A program made the position numbers and the translations under genes. Below the pieces are notes generated by a model. That model did not search any database. It was not told where the DNA came from and saw nothing but the letters and a program-made list of their open reading frames with translations. Below, in pieces: positions 57,548-64,000 of a stretch of 64,000 nucleotides of DNA (position 1 is the first letter of the stretch; every line of letters begins with the position of its first letter). Origin of the DNA: Laspinema sp963821735 (GTDB taxonomy: Bacteria; Cyanobacteriota; Cyanobacteriia; Cyanobacteriales; Laspinemataceae); the NCBI GenBank assembly GCA_963821735.1, contig CAWGFK010000009.1:1-64000 (forward strand), in the 5' to 3' direction.

Positions 57548-57723
57548 AACTTCACTGTTCCTTTAGTGTTATTTGAAAAACTTTGACAAAATTTAAAACC
57601 ATTTTTAGTCAGCCTACCTGAGCCAAAAGCCTGGTTATACTCGGCTCTTGACTCAGGTTAGATCAGGCATCTTGGTGATGAGCTTTTGTTTCATTCACTC
57701 ACCACCTGTTCGGATAAGTGAGC

Positions 57724-57755
57724 GGCCCGCTTCCCCGGTTTTAGGGGGGCGGGCC
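57724..57755. terminator. hairpin between the two DUF2382 genes
   Basis: GGCCCGC (57724-57730) pairs with GCGGGCC (57749-57755), with a CCCC/GGGG inner stem. There is no T-tract on either side. It lies just after the stop of the upstream gene (57802, minus). Confidence 0.35.
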
Positions 57756-57801
57756 ACGATTTTAACCGCGCCCGTTTGTTGTTAGAGCGGAAAGCCGGAT
57801 A

Positions 57802-58677
57802 TTACTTGCGGGGGCGTCGTTCCACCACAGGTTTACCTTCGGTGTCCACTTCCAATTCTTCCCGACGAAGGGTTTCTTGGCCTTCTACCATGTCGCGTTC
57901 GACTTCCTTATGAACTTCGACATTTTCGCGGACAAAGGCTTCTTTATGGATGTCTGCGGTTTCTTCGTACACTTCGGCTCGTGCGACTTCGCCTTCTTGG
58001 AAATTCGCAGTTCCGGGAGTCACTGCCTGGGCGTCGCTCATGCCAGCACTGGTGCGCTCAATCACAACCCGCTCTTTCTCGACGGGAACCGCAGCGCGAG
58101 CGACTTCGGTTTCTACTCGCTTACCGACGGCCACTTCACCGGCTTTGTAACGGTCTTTGTTAGCAATCAACCGTTCTTCATACAGTTTGAGATTGCGGTG
58201 GTCGGTATCGTTGCGATCGTAGAGGTGAGGTTCTTGATCGTAGTGGTAGGTATCGCGACTGCGGGTAGTAGCGGTGGATGCTGCCGGTGTCGTTGCGCCT
58301 TTGCTTGCGGCAGTGCGATCGCGGTAGACATCGCGCACCCGCTCTTCATAGTCGTAGTCGATGGGTTGCAGTTCGTCATACTCGGGCAACTGTTCGGCTT
58401 GATTTTTGTCCACTAAGCCGATCGCATAAATCCGTCCAGCATCGTAATCAATCCGAGCTGACCCGATCGGCAGTAGCACTTTTTTCCCGAAGATCCAGAA
58501 CCCGGTATCAACCACCAGATAACGGAAACGGCCCGTATCATCTAACAGAATATCGTAAACCGTCCCGACTTTCTCATCGGTTGTCCCGGCATAGATATCC
58601 ATTCCTTTGATATCTGTGCCGCCAAAAATTTCGTCGCGATAGTTAGGATAAAAATCGTGAATTTTCACTAAAGCCAT
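57802..58677 (-). CDS. PRC-barrel and DUF2382 protein
   Basis: This 291-residue protein starts with a PRC-barrel (KGMDIYAGTTDEKVGTVYDI, then YLVVDTGFWIFGKKVLLPIG, about 20-85). A disordered Thr/Ala-rich linker follows near 120-150. The DUF2382 domain (about 165-280) has LKLYEERLIANKDRYKAGEV and PVEKERVVIERTSAG, then ETLRREELEVDTEGKPVV. It is the cyanobacterial AvaK-like type and resembles the next gene in domain order. The family is linked to desiccation and other stress by expression, but the mechanism is unknown. ATG start with no strong Shine-Dalgarno. Confidence 0.88.
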   Translation of the reverse strand: MALVKIHDFYPNYRDEIFGGTDIKGMDIYAGTTDEKVGTVYDILLDDTGRFRYLVVDTGFWIFGKKVLLPIGSARIDYDAGRIYAIGLVDKNQAEQLPEYDELQPIDYDYEERVRDVYRDRTAASKGATTPAASTATTRSRDTYHYDQEPHLYDRNDTDHRNLKLYEERLIANKDRYKAGEVAVGKRVETEVARAAVPVEKERVVIERTSAGMSDAQAVTPGTANFQEGEVARAEVYEETADIHKEAFVRENVEVHKEVERDMVEGQETLRREELEVDTEGKPVVERRPRK

Positions 58678-59096
58678 GATAAAAATGTAACCTGTATTCG
58701 TGTTTACGCTTTCATTCTAAGTAGAATTGTTCCAAAAAACCCTCTACCTCCGGGGAGATCTACCCCTTGAACTTTTGAACGATTTAAGTATTGAATTTTA
58801 AAAAGAATAAAGAGAGCAACTGTGAGTTAATTTACTTAAATTAAGTCAAGATTTAACCGCTTTCCCTGGCGCTCACTAGACTCAACTGCGTTCAGCCCTG
58901 GACGATGGGTAATTCCCCTCTCTATTGCATCTATCGGATGAGGGATCTTTCGTTCTTTTTCCCCAAAAAGTCCTCTCTCTTAGGACACTAGCACCAAGTA
59001 AGGAGAAGTGACTCTGGGTGAGTTAGTCCCTCACCCTTCCATCGGCTCCTGAATCCATCCCTTAATATACCATACCCGTCCTCAAGAAGGGAATTT
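58678..59096. other. intergenic region with no confirmed gene
   Basis: About 420 bp between the DUF2382 gene start and the purine permease end. It is A/T-rich near 58780-58860. No gene or strong hairpin is seen. It must hold the promoter of the DUF2382 genes. Confidence 0.4.
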
Positions 59097-60518
59097 CTAC
59101 AGTGAGGGAGTCAGTGCCATATAAACAAAACGCAAGACAAAAATACCAGCTAAAATCCATTGAGTGAGCACAGTTTCTCGCGCTTTTCCTTGAAACGTCT
59201 TGATCAGGGGATAGGCGATCGCCCCCACCGCTAACCCTTCTGCGATCGAAAAGCTCAACGGCATCACCAAAATTGTTAAAAACGAAGGAATCGACTCTGC
59301 CGGATCATCCCAGCGAATTCGCCTCACATTTCCCGCCATCAACACCCCCACAATCACTAAAGCTGGTGCCGTGGCAAACCCGGGAACAGCTTGTAACAAA
59401 GGAATAAAAAAGATAGATAACACAAATAACAACGCAGCAGTCACCCCGGTAAACCCGGTGCGACCCCCTTCCGCCACTCCTGCCGCAGACTCGATATAAG
59501 TCGTCACCGTAGAAGTTCCCAGAATCGCCCCTGCCGTTGTCCCGATCGCATCCGCCATCAATGCTTCCGTCGCCCGAGGCAGTTCCCCATTTTCCCGAAT
59601 GTATCCCGCCTGGACCCCCACCCCTGCCAAAGTGCCAATTGTATCAAACAAATCCACAAACAAAAAAACAAACGTAACCGCAATAAAATCCCAGAGATTA
59701 CTACTTCCAATCCCCGCCAACCCCCTAAACGCCTGTCCGAACAAATGTGAGGGAAACGCAGGAAATGCCGCAATTCCCTGGGGAGGCGGTGCAACGCCCA
59801 AAATCCAGCCCAGGATAGCTGTTGCTAGAATCCCCCACAACAGCGCCCCAGTAATTCGCCGCGCCACTGCTGCACTGGTGATGACAATTCCGGCGATCGC
59901 CACTAAGGTTGCCGGTTCCCGCAAATTGCCCAATCCCGTAATCGTCACCGGGTTTGCCACAATAATTCCCGCCCCTCCTGTTGCCGGATCTCCAGACAGG
60001 GCAACATAAGCTAAAAAGAAGCCAATGCCAGCAGCAGTCGCGTGTTTCAGGCATTCCGGAATCGCTTTAATAATTTGGTTTCGCACGTTGGAAAGGGTGA
60101 GAAGAATAAACAAAATCCCTTCAATAAAAATGGCAGCTAGGGCAACCCGCCACTCAATGCCTAAACCAATGACAACAGAAAAGGCAAAAAAGGCATTTAA
60201 TCCCATCCCTGGCGCAAGGGCAAAGGGATAGTTAGATGTCACTGCCATCACTAAAGTGGCGACTGCTGACGAGAGTGCGGTGGCAATGACTAACTCCCCA
60301 AATAAATCCCCCGAACTCTCTAAAAATATCGCATTGGATAAAATTGCTGGATTCACGGCTAAGATATAAGCCATCGTCATAAACGTAGTCACTCCAGCAA
60401 TGATTTCCGTGCGAAAATTTGTGTGATTTTCCCGAAATTTGAAAAATCGGGCAATCGCAACTCGGAAATTCTGATTCCCGTTGGGAGGAATCGGATTAGG
60501 GCGATCGTCTGGATTCAT
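59097..60518 (-). CDS. NCS2-family purine permease (AzgA-like)
   Basis: This 473-residue membrane protein has the 12-14 helix pattern of the NCS2/AzgA group that imports adenine, guanine or hypoxanthine with protons. It has TEIIAGVTTFMTMAYILAVN near the start, NYPFALAPGMGLNAFFAFSV, FVFLFVDLFDTIGTLAGVG with a conserved Asp, and AILGTSTVTTYIESAAGVAE. The C-terminal half continues with PLLQAVPGFATAPALVIVGV. These match AzgA-type transporters. AAGGAG lies about 10 nt before the ATG. No purine riboswitch is seen. Substrate specificity is inferred from the family only. Confidence 0.92.
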   Translation of the reverse strand: MNPDDRPNPIPPNGNQNFRVAIARFFKFRENHTNFRTEIIAGVTTFMTMAYILAVNPAILSNAIFLESSGDLFGELVIATALSSAVATLVMAVTSNYPFALAPGMGLNAFFAFSVVIGLGIEWRVALAAIFIEGILFILLTLSNVRNQIIKAIPECLKHATAAGIGFFLAYVALSGDPATGGAGIIVANPVTITGLGNLREPATLVAIAGIVITSAAVARRITGALLWGILATAILGWILGVAPPPQGIAAFPAFPSHLFGQAFRGLAGIGSSNLWDFIAVTFVFLFVDLFDTIGTLAGVGVQAGYIRENGELPRATEALMADAIGTTAGAILGTSTVTTYIESAAGVAEGGRTGFTGVTAALLFVLSIFFIPLLQAVPGFATAPALVIVGVLMAGNVRRIRWDDPAESIPSFLTILVMPLSFSIAEGLAVGAIAYPLIKTFQGKARETVLTQWILAGIFVLRFVYMALTPSL

Positions 60519-60609
60519 CTTCTCTAGTCTCCTTCAAAAAAAGAAAATTAGCCTCCAGTCTAAAGGACCGCCCAATCCGATACTGCAACTCCCCATACTT
60601 TTCCCCTTT

Positions 60610-61260
60610 TTATCCTGAAACTTCCCCTTTTTTGAGAAACACAACCCGGTAAACCGGCTCATCTTTATCTAAGGTTGATTGTTCTCGTTCCGTCGCCACC
60701 GGCAGCGGATTTTCCGGTAACCACTCCGCGTCCCCTTGCTGTTCAAAGTCCGGATGTTCCGCAAAGCGATCGCGCATTTCTACCGCCACCTCATGAACAT
60801 CAGATTGCAGAAAAACCATCCCTCCTGGCACCAGATATTTTGCCACATTTTCCACTAATTCCGGTTGAACCACTCGCCGTTTTTGATGGCGCTTTTTAAA
60901 CCAAGGGTCGGGAAATTGAATCGAAACTCGATGCAAAATCCCAGGAGGTAAGCTTTCAATCAAGGGAGCAAAGGCATGATTGATATTACAAAAAATAAAA
61001 TGTAAATTGTTTAATTGCTGTTCATCCCGTTGCGCCAGTGCCGTTTCTACTAAAGGCTCGCGGATTTCAACTCCCAGAAAATTCCAATCCGGTTCCATTT
61101 CCGCCATTTGTAATAAAAACCGCCCCCAAGCACAGCCAATATCTAAATGCAAAGGTTGGGCTGGATGGGTATAGATTTGTGACCACATGGGGGGTACAAT
61201 CGGGGTTTGATACGCATAACTGAGGGGATTAACGTGCTGTCGGACTCGTACTCGAACCAA
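60610..61260 (-). CDS. trmB: tRNA (guanine-N7-)-methyltransferase TrmB
   Basis: This 216-residue class I methyltransferase makes m7G46 in tRNA. It has the SAM motif LHLDIGCAWGRFLLQMAE, the acidic follower NFLGVEIREPLV, and VSIQFPDPWFKKRHQKRRVV, the TrmB-specific FPDPW-x-K-x-R-H-x-x-R-R block. The TTG start at 61260 has AGGAGG about 7-8 nt upstream, which supports it over later ATGs. Length is normal. Single gene, on the same strand as csaB about 200 bp upstream. Confidence 0.95.
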   Translation of the reverse strand: MVRVRVRQHVNPLSYAYQTPIVPPMWSQIYTHPAQPLHLDIGCAWGRFLLQMAEMEPDWNFLGVEIREPLVETALAQRDEQQLNNLHFIFCNINHAFAPLIESLPPGILHRVSIQFPDPWFKKRHQKRRVVQPELVENVAKYLVPGGMVFLQSDVHEVAVEMRDRFAEHPDFEQQGDAEWLPENPLPVATEREQSTLDKDEPVYRVVFLKKGEVSG

Positions 61261-61464
61261 TCTAAAGACCTCCTAGAAAATTAGCCAATGGGGACTGTAA
61301 TTTTATCGCATTTTGCTTCAGTTTGCCAAGGGACTCAATCCTCTCCAGACCGAGGAAATAGGGATGAAAAACCGGCTTTCTGGAAAAAATTGCTAGTAAT
61401 CCGCTATAAATCTGGGAGAGAAACCCGGTTGCTTGTCCCGGGTGTCTCATCCGCTACAAATCCC

Positions 61465-62529
61465 CTAGCGATTACTGAAAAAGTTGGCAAAGAAAGTATG
61501 CAAGAGTTCTTCATGAATCAAAGCGCGATCGACAATGGCTTGAATGGAGATATCAGAAAGTGGTTCACCATTGGCATAGTGTTCTATCCAAAGTTTACTA
61601 ATTAGATTGGGGTCTTCGGGGATGTCGGCTAATTCCCAACCCGGGAGTTCTAACTCAGCCATGAGTTGAGTCACTTTCGGATCATAACTAATGGCGAAAC
61701 AGCGACATCCTGACGCAGCCGCCATAATTAAACTATGAAATCGCATTCCAATGGTCATTTCAACCCCGCGAAACAGTCCTTTGATTTCCCGGGGGTCTTC
61801 GAGCATAAATAGATGATTAGGACCGGGAAGTTGAGCTTGAATGGATTGAGCGATCGCCAAATCTTGAGAGGCTTGAAACGGCACTAATAACAGACAAGTA
61901 TCGGTGGCTTTTTGAAAGGAAATTAAGGCACGGGTGAGGGTGTCTAATCGGGCGGGAGTTAAGAGAGGATGCGATCGCAAGTTTACCGCAACCCGAGGGG
62001 CGGGCAAATCCCACAACCCCGAAACAGGTTTTCCTTCTAACGCCCAAACTGGATCCGGTGCCATTGTAAAGGGAATCTGCCATTGCGCGAGTAAAGCAGC
62101 AGAACCGCGATCGCGCACACTCACCCGAGTGCATTGAGAAAAAGTTTGTTTCGCAATCTGGCGGGTGAAGGGGCGTTGTAAAGGACCTACCCCTTGTCCC
62201 CAGGCGATCGTTTTCAATCCCAGTCCCTGCGCCAATCCCATCAACCCGCCATAATATAAGGGGCTAACTGCGCTGGTGACATCTTGGATCAAGCTGCCTC
62301 CCCCCCAAATAAATACATCCGACTGCCGCAGCACTTGCCAGACGGAAAAGGCTGACATTCGATTGTAGGCAGAGACTTGGTAGCGATCGCGAGTTTGGTT
62401 GGGATTACCCGAAAGCACCACGGGGGTGACCCCTTCCGGCAGCATCTGCAATAACGAGGCTAACAGAGCCTCATCCCCGGCATTCCCTTTTCCATAATAT
62501 CCACAACAGACTGCCCGAATTGGCCCCAC
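61465..62529 (-). CDS. csaB: polysaccharide pyruvyl transferase CsaB
   Basis: This 354-residue protein begins with AVCCGYYGKGNAGDEALLA, the glycine-rich opening of pyruvyl transferases, followed by SDVFIWGGGSLIQDVTSAVS, RVSVRDRGSAALLAQWQIPF and the C-terminal TIGMRFHSLIMAAASGCRCF. CsaB adds a ketal pyruvate to a cell-wall polymer that anchors SLH-domain proteins. Cyanobacterial outer-membrane SLH porins depend on it. GTG start with AGGAGG about 7 nt upstream. Function by homology. No polymer genes lie nearby. Confidence 0.9.
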   Translation of the reverse strand: MGPIRAVCCGYYGKGNAGDEALLASLLQMLPEGVTPVVLSGNPNQTRDRYQVSAYNRMSAFSVWQVLRQSDVFIWGGGSLIQDVTSAVSPLYYGGLMGLAQGLGLKTIAWGQGVGPLQRPFTRQIAKQTFSQCTRVSVRDRGSAALLAQWQIPFTMAPDPVWALEGKPVSGLWDLPAPRVAVNLRSHPLLTPARLDTLTRALISFQKATDTCLLLVPFQASQDLAIAQSIQAQLPGPNHLFMLEDPREIKGLFRGVEMTIGMRFHSLIMAAASGCRCFAISYDPKVTQLMAELELPGWELADIPEDPNLISKLWIEHYANGEPLSDISIQAIVDRALIHEELLHTFFANFFSNR

Positions 62530-62701
62530 AATCTTCCTCCTGTCAAACTCGGCAATGGATTAAATTTTCTGCGCTTACCTCAATAACAGGATTAACCCAT
62601 CACCCTTGTCAAGAGGTTGGAGTCCGGCCCAATCGGGTTAAAATAAAACACAACAAGGGCTAAGTGCCTATTGTGTTGTCTATTTTTGACTGATTAAATT
62701 C

Positions 62702-63064
62702 ATGCACGCCCTCTCTATTCCCACCTGGATGATTCACGTTTCCAGCGTCATTGAGTGGATCGCCGCCATTTGGCTGATTTGGCGCTATGGCGAATTCACG
62801 GGCGATCGCTATTGGCGAGGATTATCCTTTGCCATGCTTCCGGCATTGGTAGGGGCGATGTGTGCTTGTACCTGGCACTATTTTGATAATCCCACCTCTT
62901 TAGACTGGTTGGTAACCCTACAAGCGACGATGACGGTAGTGGGAAACTGTACCCTCTGTCTAGCTGCTTGGTGGATTTGGCGATCGGCAAAACTTCAGGA
63001 CAAATCGAAGGATTCTACGGTAATGGAGGAGAGTCAAGAACCTGCCATCAATCCTCAAAAATAA
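62702..63064 (+). CDS. DUF2499 (Ycf49-like) membrane protein
   Basis: This 120-residue protein has three hydrophobic helices (VSSVIEWIAAIWLIWRYG, then FAMLPALVGAMCACTWHYF, and MTVVGNCTLCLAAWWIWRS). SFAMLPALVGAMCACTWHYF with the following DNPTSLDWL is the DUF2499 signature. Chloroplast-encoded Ycf49 of red algae is related. Thylakoid location is inferred. Its role is unknown. It is in tandem with the DUF3593 gene 79 bp downstream. Confidence 0.9.
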   Translation: MHALSIPTWMIHVSSVIEWIAAIWLIWRYGEFTGDRYWRGLSFAMLPALVGAMCACTWHYFDNPTSLDWLVTLQATMTVVGNCTLCLAAWWIWRSAKLQDKSKDSTVMEESQEPAINPQK

Positions 63065-63143
63065 CGGGATAAACCTGGGCGAATTCGTTGGCTGATTCCT
63101 GGTAATCCTGCCTACAAAATCCACAAGTTTTTAAGATAAACCG

Positions 63144-63437
63144 ATGATTTCTAAAGATACTTTGTTTGCGGTTTCCCTATTTCCCTATCTGGGATTTTTA
63201 TGGTTTATCACTCGTTCGGGGAAAATGCCCCGGTTAGCATTGATTGGGTTTTACGGCACGTTGGTATTTGTTGCCGTAACCATTCCCACAGGAATTTACG
63301 CCCTCAAAGTCTATCACCAGTCCTTAGCCAATGTAGACCTGTTACATGGAGGGGCCGAGGTATTTTTGACCCTCTCTAACATTTTAATTGTGTTGGGATT
63401 CCGGCAAGCGCTGCGGCGATCGAGTGAGCAGGGGTGA
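63144..63437 (+). CDS. DUF3593 membrane protein
   Basis: This 97-residue protein has three hydrophobic stretches (LFAVSLFPYLGFLWFITRSG; LALIGFYGTLVFVAVTIPTG; LLHGGAEVFLTLSNILIVLG). The FPYLGFLW opening and LHGGAEVFLTLSN block are DUF3593, a family of cyanobacteria and plant plastids. Function unknown, likely thylakoid or envelope. It follows the DUF2499 gene, and the two often pair. Direct functional linkage is inference. Confidence 0.88.
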   Translation: MISKDTLFAVSLFPYLGFLWFITRSGKMPRLALIGFYGTLVFVAVTIPTGIYALKVYHQSLANVDLLHGGAEVFLTLSNILIVLGFRQALRRSSEQG

Positions 63438-63512
63438 AGATGGGGGAGATTGGGGAGATTGGGGAGATTGGGGAGATGGGGACGATGTTCGTAGTAACGA
63501 CTTCAGTCGTTG
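63436..63512. repeat. G-rich microsatellite followed by a CTGAAG palindrome
   Basis: Four to five units of gattgggga-like sequence (63436-63483), then AACGACTTCAGTCGTT at 63496-63511 after GTTCGTAGT. It begins at the DUF3593 stop codon. Confidence 0.8.
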
Positions 63513-63602
63513 CTCTGCTGTGATAGCGACAGCCATCACAGCAGCAATCTCAGGGTCTATTACCTAGCTGCTGGGGAACTGGAGGCAGAGCCTGACATGG
63601 GG

Positions 63603-63688
63603 GCGTTACTTGGCTGAAGCCAAGTAACGCGGAAACGACTGAAGTCGTTACTACGAACATGGAGAACGACTGAAGTCGTTACTACGAA
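63603..63688. repeat. palindrome cluster: one variant and two AACGACTGAAGTCGTT copies
   Basis: 63603-63630 has 13-bp arms GCGTTACTTGGCT and AGCCAAGTAACGC around GA. The two standard copies follow at 63633-63658 and 63664-63688. All have the same CTGAAG centre. Confidence 0.85.
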
Positions 63689-63757
63689 TCTCCATCTCCC
63701 CCATCTCCCCCATCTCCCCCATCTCCCCCATCTCCCCCATCCTCCCCATCCTCCCAA
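63689..63757. repeat. C-rich microsatellite of ATCTCCCCC units
   Basis: Five or more tandem ATCTCCCCC units, followed by two ATCCTCCCC-type units. It is the complement of the G-rich tracts elsewhere and lies beside a terminator for the minus-strand gene. Confidence 0.85.
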
Positions 63758-63783
63758 TAAAAAAGCCCGCAATAATACGGGCT
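63756..63783 (-). terminator. intrinsic terminator of the M23 peptidase gene
   Basis: AGCCCG and CGGGCT arms around a loop (63764-63783). On the minus strand the T-tract TTTTTTATT follows. It lies about 65 bp after the peptidase stop. Confidence 0.9.
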
Positions 63784-63847
63784 AAATCAAGAGGAGGGGG
63801 AGTGGGATGTCACTCCGAAATCCCCCCGAGAAGAATAGATTCGTGAT

Positions 63848-64000
63848 TTATTGGGGTGGCAGCAGTGCCATTGGATTGACCGCACCTTGTCCGGAAGTAT
63901 GGATTTCAAAGTGCAGGTGGGGTCCAGTGCTGAAGCCGGTGCTTCCCATTTCAGCAACTTGTTGACCTTGTTCGACTTGCTGTCCTTCTTGCACCATAAT
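63848..64000 (-). CDS. M23-family peptidase, 3' end only
   Basis: The last 50 residues lie in the window, the rest beyond its edge. QEGQQVEQGQQVAEMGSTGF then STGPHLHFEIHTSGQGAVNP show the M23 (LytM) zinc peptidase ending, including the HLHFE motif whose first His assists catalysis. The C-terminus MALLPPQ is normal. Such enzymes cut peptidoglycan crosslinks or act as division factors. The part seen has the active-site His, but the other zinc ligands lie outside the window. Confidence 0.92.
   Translation of the reverse strand: MMVQEGQQVEQGQQVAEMGSTGFSTGPHLHFEIHTSGQGAVNPMALLPPQ

Noticed and set aside
57877..58416. 179-codon frame opposite the DUF2382 gene
   Set aside because: Antisense shadow, rich in Phe and Val from a regular coding pattern on the other strand.

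Overview
The window reads as chromosomal DNA of a filamentous cyanobacterium of the Oscillatoriales type (perhaps Laspinema or Oscillatoria; this is inference). The signs are the very frequent GCGATCGC (HIP1) octamer, cyanobacterial families (Ycf49-like DUF2499, DUF3593, DUF2382/PRC-barrel, ClpC, long RibBA, DevC/DevA-type ABC genes) and many dispersed palindromic repeats.

Layout. 0-7.2 kb is a decaying segment: a VapBC-type toxin-antitoxin pair, a frameshifted Uma2 gene, a broken ISAs1-family insertion sequence, a clpB pseudogene with nonsense codons as well as frameshifts, and a frameshifted hypothetical gene. 7.3-18.6 kb holds a WD40 protein, intact clpC, a frameshifted surface/PPC repeat protein, a DUF790 (Bax1-like) nuclease, a GNAT acetyltransferase and uvrC coupled to a membrane protein. 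18.6-26.6 kb is an all-minus block: a SocA/Panacea-domain protein, an Uma2 nuclease-like protein and a translationally coupled pair of very large genes (a 1240-aa helicase-like NTPase and a companion of about 1010 aa that I do not recognise). This pair is the best candidate for an undescribed system. 26.7-30.1 kb holds a TolC-like outer-membrane factor, the eroded end of an ABC permease gene, and an ISAzo13-type transposase pseudogene that carries a clean 110-bp MITE with an 8-bp target duplication.

30.1-35.4 kb is metabolic and housekeeping: a hibernation factor fused to a cold-shock domain, class I (FbaB-type) fructose-bisphosphate aldolase, an aspartate aminotransferase with a clear terminator, and a TPR-methyltransferase. 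36-42.9 kb is a three-gene signalling block (membrane PAS histidine kinase, Rcp1-like receiver, hybrid kinase with receivers at both ends). 43.2-52.3 kb has ribBA, a DevC/DevA-like ABC pair, ligA, an EamA permease and a lone ATP synthase epsilon subunit gene. 53.7-64 kb has a 926-aa OmpR/GGDEF multidomain regulator, two DUF2382/PRC proteins, a purine permease, trmB, csaB, the DUF2499 and DUF3593 genes, and the end of an M23 peptidase gene.

I found no tRNA, rRNA or CRISPR array. Repeats stand out: a CTGAAG-centred palindrome family, a 132-nt tandem unit with covarying hairpins, a perfect 40-bp-arm inverted repeat, and GGGGGAGAT-like microsatellites. Single-base lesions are concentrated in a few genes. 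Some are substitutions to stop codons, which argues for real decay in clpB. Those in the PPC protein and ligA could be sequencing errors.
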